Assembly: GCA_025331435.1 (NCBI GenBank)
Contig: JAIWNI010000129.1
Location: forward strand, 1 to 64,000
DNA length: 64,000 bases
DNA from: Choanephora cucurbitarum
Taxonomy: Eukaryota; Mucoromycota; Mucoromycetes; Mucorales; Choanephoraceae
Reading direction: 5' to 3'
Shown piece after piece: positions 35,865 through 46,979 of this stretch (position 1 is its first letter; each line of letters begins with the position of its first letter). Position numbers and translations under genes: made by a program. The notes below the pieces were generated by a model. It was given only the letters and a program-made list of their open reading frames with translations, was not told the DNA's origin and ran no database searches.

Positions 35865-37036
35865 ATGTCTGATCATAATGATGTCAACGCTCTCTTTGAA
35901 GACGATCCTGGATCGTTAGATGAAGTTTATGATGAAGACGATGCAGAAGATCTCAGATTAGACGACCTTGCTAAAAGAGTTTGGCTAGTCAAAGTAAACA
36001 GAAAGCAAAGAAAAAAAAAAAGAAGAGACGTGAAGATAAATGGATACTAAAAGGTTAATTGAAAAGGTACCCAAATTTCTTGCAGAGAGGTGGAGGCAGG
36101 TAGATGAAGATAATGTCAGATTAGGCAGTATTCGAATCTATAACAAGTAAACAGCGTAAATCATTATTAAATCATCTCATATTCATTCTCTTTCTTTTTT
36201 TTTTCTATAGAGCACCACCAGGTAAACCAGCACAGGTAAAGATAAGAAGAGCGACAATACAAATGAAGCTTACAATTACTTGAGCAGATTGAGCTTCTTT
36301 TACCAGATGAAAGCCAAGAAGGACCAGGTGTCATAGGCATTCCATCCAATTTACCAAAGAAATACAATATCCAGATCACACCTGGTGAAGTGCAGAACAA
36401 GTTTGTATTTTCTGAGCATCCCAATGGTGGCAAAGCTATCAGTGGTACAATTCATCACGAATGTACAGCTACACCTTCAGAGACGCCTGCCTATCGAGAT
36501 ATCATGAGAAAGCGTGTGAGAGAAGCAGGTACGCCTCAGAGATCAGTACAACCTATTGGCCAAACCAATCAGCCTATGTTTGTGCCTGGTGCTAGCAGTG
36601 GTATGCCCAGCAGTAGTTTTTCAGATTTCATTGCAAGTATAGCGTATACATATCTTTATGTACGATTTATTCATCCCCTTTTCTGTCTATCATTTAGACA
36701 ACCAAAAAGCCCAAATTGGACAAAGAAAAGGCAACACGTATGCCCAGAAACGAACTTATGGATATGTTGTTTGCTGCATTTGATAAATTCCCTTATTGGT
36801 CCTTTAAGGGTATTGTCGAGCATACAAAGCAACCTAATCAATATCTAAAAGAAGTTTTGAGTGAGATTTGTATCTTGAATAAGCGTGGTCCTTATGCCGG
36901 TAACTACCAACTGAAGCCTGAATTCAAGCAAAGACTTTCTGCAGCTGAACGACAGAATATCACTAGTAATATAGAAGAAGACATATCCACTGATGACGAA
37001 GAAGACAATGAAGTCATGGAAGAAGTTCGATTGTAA
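35865..37036 (+). CDS. TFG2: Transcription factor IIF beta subunit (RAP30)
   Basis: At least five exons: 35865-35993, 36067-36146, 36211-36235 (only 25 nt), 36288 to about 36659, and 36698-37036. TFIIF beta binds RNA polymerase II and helps it enter the preinitiation complex. The N-terminal dimerisation barrel shows RVWLVKVPKFLAERW and GSIRIYN. The middle has LPKKYNIQITPGEVQNKFVFSE. The C-terminal winged helix is clear (RMPRNELMDMLFAAFDKFPY, WSFKGIVEHTKQPNQYLKEV, RGPYAGNYQLKPEFK). The last junction is unsure: a donor at 36660 gives a 38-nt intron and about 314 residues, whereas a donor at 36637 with acceptor 36725 gives about 297. The affected loop is poorly conserved. Confidence 0.93.
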
Positions 37037-37141
37037 TCTACAAATAAAACAGAGATTTGTCTTACTATCAAATTAATGCTACAGTCACATTTCATTCTTT
37101 CCTTTTTTTCCGTTTCTTTTTTCTTCTTTAATATACAACAA

Positions 37142-38937
37142 ATGGTTGCTTATGGTGGAGGTAAGGACGACTTGAGACTATTGTAAAACAAAGAAAAAAC
37201 TCAACGTTTATCTTAGATGAAGTCAATGCTCTTGTGCTTGATATAGGTACAAGCATGACGCGTGCAGGTTATGCAGGTGAAGATACACCTCGCGTCATGT
37301 TTCCTACAAGTGTAGGCTATATTGATACACCTTCCATTGAAACCGATGGAGACACATTGATGACAGATTCAACCGAAAACAAGAAAAAGAGAAACTATTT
37401 CATCGGTGACAACAAAATCAACAAATTCAGAAGTCAAATGGAAATCACTCATCCTCTTCAAGACGGTTTGGGTAAGATCAACCCTTTTCGACATTTTGAA
37501 CTCGAACTTATTTTGTCTGTTAGTAAATGATTGGGATGCTTATGAAGCCATTTGGCATGCCACATTCGATGATATGCTTCGCATTCGACCCGAAGAGCAT
37601 CCATTATTGTGTACTGAACCTGCTTGGAACACAAAAGAGAACCGAGAAAAGACAATCGAACTCGCTTTTGAAAAGTTTGAATTCCCTGCATTCTATCTTG
37701 TTCCTGATGCTGTCATGACAGCGTAAGTAAAGCTTGTTTCGAGAAGACTCATACATCCAATTAAACTTTATCCTCTCTTTTCTGGTTCTAGTTTTTCTGT
37801 CGGAAGAGCAACTGCGTTAGTATTGGATTCAGGTGCAGGTGTTACCAGTGCAGTGCCAGTCTATGATGGATTTGTGTTGAATAGAGGTGTTTTACATCAA
37901 CCCTTGGCTGGTAATCGACTAGCTGAAAAGATCCAAGAACAACTCAAGGCCGAACTCAACTATACAATCACACCTCGTTTCAAGATTGCTAAAAAGAAGC
38001 CAGTTGAATTAGATCAGCAACCTAAACTTGAGTTACATGCTTGCGAAGGATTAAGAGAGAGTTTTGAACAGGATCAGATCCTTGTAAGTAAAAACAAAAG
38101 CGGACCTCTGATATGGATTGCTGATCTCCTTCACTTTTAGAAAATCATTAACGAATATAAAGAGACTGTTTGTCAACTTTCTGATGTGACATATGATGAA
38201 GGGTAAAGTAAGACGGCTTCAAAATGATCAAAACTTAGCTTCGCTTTTGTCCTGATTTCAATATATATATATGTATAGGCTATTGTCTTCAAGGCCAAAA
38301 ATGTTATTTGAATTCCCAGATGGTTATCAACATCAATTTGGAATAGAACGTTATAGAGTACCAGAGCTCTTATTTCAACCGAATATGAACCAACAACAAC
38401 AAAAAGGAGAAGAAGAACACCAGCAACAACAAGAAGAGGAAGAACAGGTAGCTCATTAAGTTATTACGCTCTGTACAACCGAATTAATTTATATGATTTG
38501 TGTAGGATACAAATCAAGAAAAGGAAAGCGAAGAAAAGCAGTTACTAGGTGTACATGATCTTGTTTATAATAGCATCAGTGCTTGTGATATTGACCTTCG
38601 CCCACTCTTGTTTAATAATGTGGTGGTGACTGGTGGAAATACACTCATTCAAGGCTTCAATGAAAGATTAAATTATGAGCTACCCTTGAAGGCACCTGCA
38701 GTAAGTTTTTCAATGATTTTATTTTGAATGAGTAATATGTACATAAATCTTAATTAACAAAAAATATTACAATAGAGTAAAATCAAGATTCATGCAGCCG
38801 GTAATGCAACAGAACGAAAAAGCAGTAGTTGGTTAGGTGGATCAATTGTGGCTTCTCTAGGCACATTTCATCAATTATGGATATCTCGACAAGAATATGA
38901 AGAACATGGTGTTTCTGTGATTCATAGAAAATGCTAA
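37142..38937 (+). CDS. ARP4: Actin-related protein 4
   Basis: Eight exons (37142-37160, 37217-37471, 37524-37722, 37792-38083, 38141-38202, 38279-38447, 38506-38700, 38776-38937) encode about 450 residues. Arp4/BAF53 is a nuclear actin-related subunit of the INO80, SWR1 and NuA4 chromatin complexes. The first exon holds only MVAYGG and joins to [23 protein letters not shown], the family start. The second phosphate loop is [17 protein letters not shown] and the C-terminus is [27 protein letters not shown]. An acidic glutamine-rich insert lies around residues 320-350. The stop is 9 nt from the stop of the convergent SKN7 gene. Confidence 0.95.
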
Positions 38938-38946
38938 ATAAATAAC

Positions 38947-40759
38947 TTATGGATAAGGCGGGTAGATATCTTGACGTTTAGACCAAAGCTTTCTATTGTC
39001 CATGGTCCAAGAATGAGTGGTAGGTGATGTAGTGGGTGTATGAATAGCAGCGGCAGCAGCAGGTGGGGTATTATTTGTAGTAGGAGAAGTGGTGTGGCGA
39101 TAGTTTGTTTCATCTAGCAGTCTGTTAGTCATTGGATCACTTGGTTGAGCTTTAAGATGAGCGCAGTGTTTATCGAGAATGTCGTACAGAGTGTTTTTAC
39201 TGAATGGTTTAGGGAGAATATCGTTCATGCCAATACCAATGTATTCCATGATATCATTGTGATTGTAATTAGATGTCATGGATACAATGGGTGTTAATGA
39301 ATCAAAACGTCGAATATTGCGTGTAGTTGAGATACCATCCATTTTGGGCATCACAATATCCTATAGATACGTAGTCAATATAAGAAAGAAGGGCTTAATA
39401 TAGAAATTATTACCATCAAAATCAAATCATATTTCTTTGTACTCAATCTCTCTAATGCCTCAAGACCATCTTTGGCAACATCCATAGAACAACCGGCCAT
39501 GGTCAACATGCGTCCGCAAACATTCCGATAGACAGAATCATCATCCACGAGCAATACACGTGGTGTTATAGCCCAGCCATGCACCATCTTCTGTTTGCCC
39601 TTATTCTCCATAGAGCCTGCTAAGGATGAAGTGACAGGTGGTGTAGGGGGTGTCAACAAGGTAGGTGAAGGTGTGCCATACATATAGGAATGAGCCAGGT
39701 CTGTTGGTTTCATCTCTTGTATTACAGTGGGTAGGACAGAAGGAGGAGGAGGGGGAACTGATGGGCACATATTCGTGGCTGAGGTAGGCGTATTCATGAT
39801 AGCTGGTGTTGTGGGTGTAGTTGGTATAGAGGATAGAACAGAAGAAGGAAGATCTATAAACAGCAAAAGTGAGCCAATTTGCAAATTTATATCACTCTAG
39901 TGATAGTTACCTTGAGAAGGTCGGCAAGAATTCTTTAGTTCAAGGCAATCTTGGATCAATTGATCTTTAGTTCTCAGACTGTTTTGGAGGCCAGAAAGTC
40001 CAGTCAAAATAAGCTTTTCTTTCTGATTTAATGCTTCTAAAGTACTTTCTAATTCTGTCTGGGTTTGTTTCAATTGATCTAATTGAGACTGAAGTTCTCT
40101 TGTGTATCTCATAAGCTCTTCAGAGCTTTCTTCAGAATGACGCATAGAACAAGACAAAGGAGATTCAGTTGGTGGAGGTGGAAGTGCAGATGGTGCAGGT
40201 GAAGGCGAGGCTGGTATGGAGTTTGGTTGCTTCTTTCTCCCAGGTGTCTTTCGTCTGATTTCTTCTAGCAAATCCTTTCGATCTTTTTGAAAATACAAAT
40301 GCTCAAATTCCCAAATCTATAATATTGTATCAGTATCACTGCTGAATTCAGGAATGACTAAACATTACCTGGTCACCATATAATTTCTGATTTTCTTCTG
40401 CATTATTCCGTATCTTATGAAAATCATATTTGTTGAGTTGCCGAACAAAGCTAGCAAAATTGCAGTGCTTGAAATGCTTTGGAAGTATAGTCTTGCTAAA
40501 TTCATTAGTGTCTTTCACTAGAAATGTGGTGCCTGAAGGACTCCAACAAAAGACATCCTGAAAAGCTTGATTTTCCAACATACTTTTTATTTTCATTTTT
40601 AATAGGTTCATCAGCTGATTCACACGCCATTATTTTTCTTTTTTAATATATTTACCGAAATAGCTTTTGAATAAAATCAGGGACCGCTTCAGACTTATTC
40701 TTTATCATGCTCCTGTTAGAGGTTTTTTTGGCTGATTCAATAGAATGAGTTTCTTTCAT
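38947..40759 (-). CDS. SKN7: SKN7-type response regulator with HSF DNA-binding domain
   Basis: Five exons (40656-40759, 40369-40582, 39911-40316, 39414-39853, 38947-39360) encode about 525 residues. The first exon is short and supplies the start of the DNA-binding domain: PDFIQKLFR joins to MLENQAFQDVFCWSPSG. The HSF-type domain spans about residues 27-106 (HFKHCNFASFVRQLNKYDFH). A coiled coil and a proline-rich linker follow. The receiver domain is near 342-450: acidic pocket DDD at 345-347, phospho-acceptor Asp 389 in MDIVMPKMDG, Thr 417 and Lys 439 in LPKPF. Skn7/Prr1 proteins take phosphate from a histidine-kinase relay and control oxidative, osmotic and cell-wall stress genes. It diverges from IPI1 with 379 bp between starts. 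Confidence 0.95.
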
Positions 40760-41138
40760 TTCTCCTCAAATTTCTATGCTGCTTGTCTTCAGCTGGTATT
40801 TGTTTTTTTTCTGTCTAGAATCTATAAACGATATAGTAAGATAGAGGATAAGAAAAAAGAAATAAGGGTGAAATTGCTTGAAAAAGAATAAATTAAGGGA
40901 AAAAAAGGAAAAGAAAGAAAAATTAGCGCAGAAAAAAGTTTTCTTGAGTATGAAGAAAAAAGTATACTTATTTGTTGCTGTGATTGAAATATTCTGCAAA
41001 TGCTTCTAAAAACTCTGCCTAAAAAGTCTTAAATGAGTCCCAATCTCGGACACATCATTTTGTGCCAAGTCACAATCAATTCAACTGATTTCTTTGCTTC
41101 GAAAAAAAAAGGGATGTTGTCTCTACATATTACCAACC
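40760..41138. promoter_or_regulatory. Divergent promoter interval SKN7/IPI1
   Basis: The two start codons face away from each other across 379 bp. The interval is rich in A/T tracts and includes the 5' UTRs. I see no clear TATA box or named operator. Confidence 0.5.
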
Positions 41139-43624
41139 ATGCCTAACGCTAGAAAGAAGAAGGCTGCCAAGAACGAGGATTTCAAAGTAACACTAGAAAA
41201 AAAGTGAAACTAAAGAAGGAAAAAGAATAATGACCAATTTGTTAGAAAACAAAACTCAAAGTAGGCAAAAAGAAGGCTACACCTGACAACTTTACAGACA
41301 CTTCATTTAGATCAAAAAGTAATCAGGCTTCGAATCTTCCTTTCTCTCTACAGTCACTGACATCTTTCGGTTTGTTATATGTTTAGGCATTGTACTTCCC
41401 AATCAGAGCATCACTGAAGATAAATCACATGAGATCACAACCAGCCGCAATTTAACACTACCCGATCTAATCGTTCAGCTGAAACATTACAATGCGGGTG
41501 TTCGTAAAGAAGCACTAGCAGGCATGGTTGACCTCTGCTCCAAGCATCCTTCACTTCTTGTTTCTTCACTCAGTCTGGTTGTCAATGGTGTCTTGAAGTT
41601 ATTTGTAGACGACGTAAGTCCTGTACCTTATGTCTGATGAATACATATATTGATACGCTAGAGAGGTTAGGATCGTGAAGTTAGAAAAGCTACCTTACAC
41701 TTTTTGAAAGAAACAATGACCGAGATTGAACCAATTGAGCTGCAACCATTTATGTCTTTGTTGATTATCTATACCTGTTCAGCCATGACACATATCTTTG
41801 AGGATGTACGTTTGGACGCTGTTAAATTAATGGATCTTTGGTTGCAAATCGCACCTGATATGGTAGTAACTAAGTTCTGGACTCGCATTACTGGTAACTA
41901 CATGAGTCTGTTGACAGTCGATTCAAACAGCATGAACACAACCACATCAACCACACCCACAGCAGCAACAGCAACATCATCATCTATTAAGGCAGCTGCC
42001 ATTAAATCTCATCTGCATATCCATAAAAGCAAACTAGGCTTATTTTCCAGCCTTTCTCGATTCTTAGAAGCAGGCCTATCAAAGGACAATCAGGATCCTT
42101 ATTGGTTTTTATCCAACTATCTAGCCAACCCACACGCCAAAAAAGTCTTTCGGATCACCATGAATCAATATGCAGTAGCCGATAGTACTAAGATAGTTCA
42201 ATTAGACATGACAAAGCCAAAGCAGGCTTATGCGCCTACACACCCTATAGTTGCCTCTGTGGCACCCTATCTATCCGAACAAGGAACGACCTTCTCTCAT
42301 CTTCATCTCTTTGGATCTTCAGGACCCAAGGCAACAGCTGGTTCATCCTTAGAATCTAGTCAACAGTCATCTGAGTTTAGTGCAGATGAACGGTTTGATC
42401 ATGTTAGACAATTGATAGAGACATTTCAACCTATTTTAGTGGCCTCCTGGTTAGAAGCTGCTCCTTCTGTCTTTATGTCCTCTGCTCAGGCGATCTCCAT
42501 GACACCTGCTCTCGAACTACTCTATGAAATTCTTCGACTCTCTCTTGTCCTTTGGAGAGCTATGGTCAGCTCAAACCATATCAAGGAAACTAACTTGGAT
42601 TGGTTAAATCGACATTTACAGACCTTGCTTAAACATTTGACTGTCTATTTCCCTTATGGTGCAGATGGCCTTGGTCAACGTAGTTCCAAAGTCAATGATT
42701 TACTTCAAGAGATGAATATCATGTTGTGTGAGCTGACATCTCTCTTCTTGTTGGCTCGCACAATGCAAAGATCTACAGATGTCGCTGAGCATGCTAACAA
42801 ACGTCGCAAGTTGACCGAAGAGAACGACGACAGCATTCCTTCTTGGGCTACTACTGTGGTGGACTATGTCTTAACGCTCTTGGGCTACGGAAACGAAAAT
42901 AATCAGATGACAACAACTAGTTCAAGTTTTAGTGCCGATCATCTAACTTCTCTCTTACCTGCTCTTTGGGGCTTTTTGAACTGTCTAGAGTATGAAGAAA
43001 GTATTGCTGTCTTTAGAGCAACACTTAAATATTATTATGCCTGTCAACCTAATTCTGCCTCTAAAAAGGTTTTGTTGAACTTCATTACAAGGGCTTATAT
43101 GGTAAGTGCTCATTTAATCCATTTGACACAAGCTTGAAACATCCTGACAGTACCTTAGATTCAATCAACACCTAGTTATCAAGGCCAATTCATCATCACA
43201 AAGGAGTCTGAATTAGCTAGATTGTTATCTGAATGGCTAGTCAGTTTACCCAAGACATTATGGCAATTAAGAGCAAATCATATTGAAACCAGTCGAGTAA
43301 GACACACCTTTTCTTGTTTCTAAAAAAAGTGTACTTATATTCACCCTACTATAGATTATCCTGAGTGTGATGTGTGCCATCGCTAAGCGAGGAGATAAAG
43401 ACGTGTTTGAAAGGGAAACATTGAAGCAGGTAGAGACTGCCTTGGTTCCTTTCTTTTTTGTCCAGCTAGCTAGAGGACCTTTGTTCGGCCCATTTAACGA
43501 ACTACCGGCTGATGTGCAACAACGTGCACTTGATTATGTTTATTATCTTGATCATCCATCCGACAAGATAACAAAGGCCATTGAACGATGCCAACAAGTT
43601 CAACAGGTTGGATTATATCAATAA
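41139..43624 (+). CDS. IPI1: Pre-rRNA processing protein IPI1 (TEX10-like)
   Basis: Six exons (41139-41186, 41246-41318, 41387-41613, 41671-43101, 43159-43296, 43355-43624) encode about 728 residues. Ipi1 works with Rix1 and Ipi3 on late pre-60S particles in the nucleus, for ITS2 processing and Rea1 recruitment. The basic N-terminus (MPNARKKKAAKNEDFK) joins to the signature KLKVGKKKATPDNFTDTSFR. Next come the HEAT-like helices shared with TEX10, for example LIVQLKHYNAGVRKEALAGM and FEDVRLDAVKLMDLWLQIAP. The length exceeds yeast Ipi1 (334 residues) and approaches animal TEX10, as often seen outside yeasts. The stop lies 7 nt from the stop of the convergent BOL1 gene. Confidence 0.92.
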
Positions 43625-43631
43625 AGAAAAT

Positions 43632-44203
43632 TTATTGCTTATCTACTTCAGCTTGAGTTTTTGTTTTTAAGGTCAAGGCATGAAGGCCTTGATGTTGAAG
43701 TTCATCTGACAACAGATTGTAGATCAAGCGGTGACGTTGCATCAAAGACTACACAATATAGAATTAGTCGCACGGTCAATGACACGGATGATCTGTTTCT
43801 CTTTTACCTTTCCTTTGAACTCTTCAGAAACCACTGTGACTCTATGAGATATTTCAATGAACAACATTCTATTTGTTGAATATTATGTCTATTTACTTGA
43901 AATGAGTTTCTTTGTTTGTGTTGCCCTTCATGGCAGCATGATGAGCATGTAAATGAGATTCATTAATAGTCTCTAAAATAGTAGGACTTAAGGCTTCTGT
44001 GATCTAACAAAAAGAAAATCAGAGTTAGATGACAATCACATGAATCAGTTCTAAACAATTGCCTTATTTTCGATCGAAAGTTGAATGGGGCCCTTTTCTT
44101 GAGGAGTCATAAAGTCTTTTAAAAAACTGGTAGAAGTAGTTGAGTGATTACGGGTAAGGATAAAAGGTCTCAAAGTAAGTTGTACTTTTGACAACAAAGA
44201 CAT
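43632..44203 (-). CDS. BOL1: Mitochondrial BolA-like protein
   Basis: Four exons (44063-44203, 43897-44003, 43808-43841, 43632-43748) encode about 132 residues. BolA proteins assist iron-sulfur cluster transfer with monothiol glutaredoxins. The N-terminus is rich in Arg, Ser and Thr with no acidic residues in the first 29, a likely mitochondrial presequence. The BolA fold follows: ITEALSPTILETINESHLH, THFKVTVVSEEFKGK and the hallmark LMQRHRLIYNLL with its conserved His. Intron 1 begins with GC (AAG then GCAATT): reading through to the next GT would insert two residues into a gap-free block of the family. Exon 3 is only 34 nt. The family is certain; calling it Bol1 rather than Bol3 rests on the presequence and motif spacing. 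Confidence 0.9.
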
Positions 44204-44308
44204 AATAATGTAAGAACAAGAAAATAAAATAACAGTAAAGGTGCGTCGGTTTAAAAATTAAGATTTCTATTTTTTCTTTTGGAAATCACTCTAAATGGCT
44301 TCATCGTC

Positions 44309-45192
44309 CTAAGGATCTTCTTGATTCGCAGGACCTTCTTGAGTAGCATCGTAAATAGGTAAACTAACAGAGTTCGAAGTCTTGATCTGGAAAGATCGAA
44401 TGTTCTCAACACCACCTGGTGTAGCAGCAATAACTTTCTCGTAAGCAGACATAAAGTTCTCAAAGGCGAGAGTAGCATTTTGTGATGTAGTAGCAATCTT
44501 TACAGCATAACAAGAACCAAAATGGAAGTTCATGTAAGTTGACTTGGCTGTTCGCAAAATCTCTTTTTGCAAATCAGGCTTGTGTAAATCAATAGGGATA
44601 GGTTCTCTATTAGAGTTTCATAAGACATTCTCCTTCTATGGCGTATTGATCTTGATTTTTACCTTCTTTTCTTGTAGACCTCTTTCCCCAATATTTTATG
44701 CAAATCATCTAAAATTGTCTTTTCTGCCATAAACATATCAAAATCTTCCATTAACTTTCGCTTGGCTTCAATACTGCTGTGTTGTTTCTTGAGATGCTTC
44801 AAGTCGATCACTTTATGAACTCCTTTAATCTTCTTTTCTCGAATAGTGTCCTTGTGTTGTTGTTGATTCTTTTTTGTAAACAAGCAACGGTAAACGCCTG
44901 GTAACTGGCAACCATGCTTCAACACACTACGCTAACAAGATAGTAAAATAAGCATCATTGTTATCTTTGTTGTTGAATGACTTTACATTCGAGTAGGTCT
45001 TTGATTGACGGCGTTGATTTTGTTAAATGTAGACACCATTAGCCAAATGGCTTCTTCACTATCTGGGTTGGTGTTCGTTTCATGTTTAAATAAAGCACTA
45101 AATGCTTTTTTAGCCTGATGCTATTTTGTTAGGTTTTTTCTCTTCCTTGGTCTCTTCATTTTTACCTTAGTTTGGTCTATTTCAATTGACAT
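44309..45192 (-). CDS. Ribosomal L1-domain protein (UTP30/CIC1/RSL1D1-like)
   Basis: Four exons (45166-45192, 44987-45120, 44663-44926, 44309-44606) encode about 240 residues. The region matches the ribosomal-L1-like fold of nucleolar Utp30/Cic1/RSL1D1 proteins: FNKINAVNQRPTR leading into the first strand, then IKGVHKVIDLKHLKKQH, FDMFMAEKTILDDLHKILGK, and the C-terminal half FHFGSCYAVKIATTSQNATL with FMSAYEKVIAATPGGVENIRS. These proteins act in pre-ribosome assembly. The first exon codes only nine residues. The acceptor of exon 3 is the second of two nearby AGs (GCGTAG), because the first breaks the frame. I cannot choose between the UTP30 and CIC1 orthologues. Confidence 0.88.
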
Positions 45193-45341
45193 GTTTTATA
45201 AAGAGAGGAAAAAAAAAGAGGAGTGAGAGGCAATCTGCATAGTGCTAAGCCTCTATCCACAGTTTAAAAAAAGTGACTGTGCGGCCATTTATCTCTTTTG
45301 CTCTCTCTCTTCCTCTTTCTTTTTTAAAATTAATATACATC
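45193..45341. promoter_or_regulatory. Shared 149-bp divergent promoter, L1-domain gene/RPB8
   Basis: The start codons of the L1-domain protein and RPB8 are separated by only 149 bp. The interval has a purine tract next to the first gene and a CTCTCT/T-rich tract next to the second, so both genes have a pyrimidine-rich strand before the ATG. A bidirectional promoter is the simplest reading; this is inference. Confidence 0.6.
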
Positions 45342-45911
45342 ATGTCAACTGACAACATTTTATTCCAAGACATCTTTGACATTAAAGACCTTGATCCTCA
45401 AGGAAAGCGTTTTGACAGAGGTAACAAAAACAAATGATAAACAAAAGCAAGAAACTAACTTCGTTTAGTTTCTCGTCTTGTCGCTCGTTCCGAAAATTAT
45501 GAAATGGACTTGACTTTGGATTTCAACGCTGAAATCTATCCTTTGAAGGTTGGAGAAAAGTTCTCTCTTGTCTTGGCCTCTTCTCTTTCACTTGAGGCCA
45601 ATGCTAACTCCAGTGGTGTTGAAAAGAAAGAGAGCTGGCGTGAACGTGCACCTGGAGAACGCGACTTGAGTGATGAATATGAATATGTTATGTTTGGCAA
45701 AGTTTACCGATACGAAGACTCTAACAAGGGCGCTTCTGCAGGACAACAAGTGTAATGTTTGCTTGATGATGATGATATAATGGTAGCTAACCTATTCTAT
45801 AGCTCTGTTTATGTATCTTATGGCGGTCTTTTGATGTGCCTGGAAGGTGACTATAGACATTTGCAGAACCTGACTGTGGGCGAAAATATCTATTTGTTGA
45901 TTAGAAAATAG
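45342..45911 (+). CDS. RPB8: RNA polymerase common subunit RPB8
   Basis: Three exons (45342-45420, 45469-45751, 45803-45911) encode about 156 residues, slightly longer than yeast Rpb8 (146). This subunit is shared by RNA polymerases I, II and III. Family text: ILFQDIFDIKDLDPQGKRFDR, RLVARSENYEMDLTLDFNAE, YPLKVGEKFSLVLASSL, the tail strand YEYVMFGKVYRYE and VYVSYGGLLMCLEGDYRHL with a C-terminal YLLIRK. A serine- and glutamate-rich loop around residues 80-100 is typical. Confidence 0.97.
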
Positions 45912-46060
45912 AGAGTGTGTGTAATGGAATAATACATTAGACAGAATTTCCAAAGTGTAAATAATAAATAGTGTGTGTGTGTATTCTTCGGGCTTACAAT
46001 TTCGAATGCATAATCAATCTCTTTCACTCTTTCTTTTTCTTTTTTTTTAACAAGCACAAG

Positions 46061-46956
46061 ATGGTAAACGAGATGGAAAGTAAAATGACCTGATAGCTTA
46101 TGTATATATAAACCTATTAGAACTTCTTATTTGGCAAAAGAAAGACGCCTGCTGAACAGTTACGTGAACACCAGCGTAGTCTTCAAAAAGCACAACGCGA
46201 ACTAGATAGAGAAAGAGAGCGATTGGAACGACAAGAAAAGAAGTTAGTTGCTGACATCAAGAAATCAGCTAAGGAAAACCAAATGGTAAACTGATAAAAA
46301 AAAAGAAAGAAAGATAGCAATCGTTCATTAATCTATCTAAAAGGGAGCTTGCAAAGTGATGGCCAAAGACCTTGTAAGGACTCGAAGACACATTCAAAAG
46401 TTTTACAGTATGAAGACCCAACTTCAGGCAGTTGGACTACGAATCCAGGCAAGTATACAACAAATCTGTAGGATGCGGTGAGCGTGGTTATAATGATAGT
46501 ATGCGTTTCTGTAGACCATGAGTTCAAGTCATCAAATGGCTCAGGCCATGAAAGGAGCCACCAAGGCTATGGGATCAATGAATCGAAAGATGAATTTGCC
46601 TCAAATACAACAGATCATGATGAGCTTTGAAAGAGAAAGTGAACTTATGGACATGAAGGATGAAATGATGGGAGATGCCATTGATGACGCTATGGAAGAA
46701 GATGAAGATGAAGAAGAGAGTGAGGAAATAGTGAATAAAGTGTTGGATGAGATCGGTATTAGTCTGCATCAACAGGTAAGTTATTTTAGTAACCACCTTA
46801 TGGACTCAGATCTCATTTCTCTTTCAATTGTAGCTGGATCAAGTGCCCACTGGATTATCTGCACCCACTATTGCAACAGAAAGTAAAAAAGTGGCACAAG
46901 CAGAAGGTGGTGATGATGCTTTACAGGCTAGATTAGATAACTTGCGTCGAGAATAA
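46061..46956 (+). CDS. VPS2: ESCRT-III subunit VPS2/CHMP2
   Basis: Five exons: 46061-46063 (the ATG alone), 46121-46285, 46344-46448, 46515-46775 and 46834-46956, giving about 218 residues. Vps2 is an ESCRT-III filament protein acting on endosomes and at membrane scission sites. The ATG is followed at once by GTAAAC, and after a 57-nt intron the text NFLFGKRKTPAEQLREHQR matches the CHMP2 N-terminus exactly. Conserved blocks follow: LVRTRRHIQKFYSMKTQLQ and QAMKGATKAMGSMNRKMNLP. The acidic linker ends in a MIM1 motif (LQARLDNLRRE) that recruits Vps4. Intron 3 is a GC-AG intron with donor AG then GCAAGT. The stop is 23 nt from that of the convergent rhodanese gene. Confidence 0.94.
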
Positions 46957-46979
46957 GTGCGTTTTTTATTGTTTTTGTT

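Noticed and set aside
43850..43896. Earlier acceptor in BOL1 intron 2 that would add MLFIEISHR
   Set aside because: The later acceptor gives the BolA text HFKVTVVSEEF without an insertion and a normal intron length.
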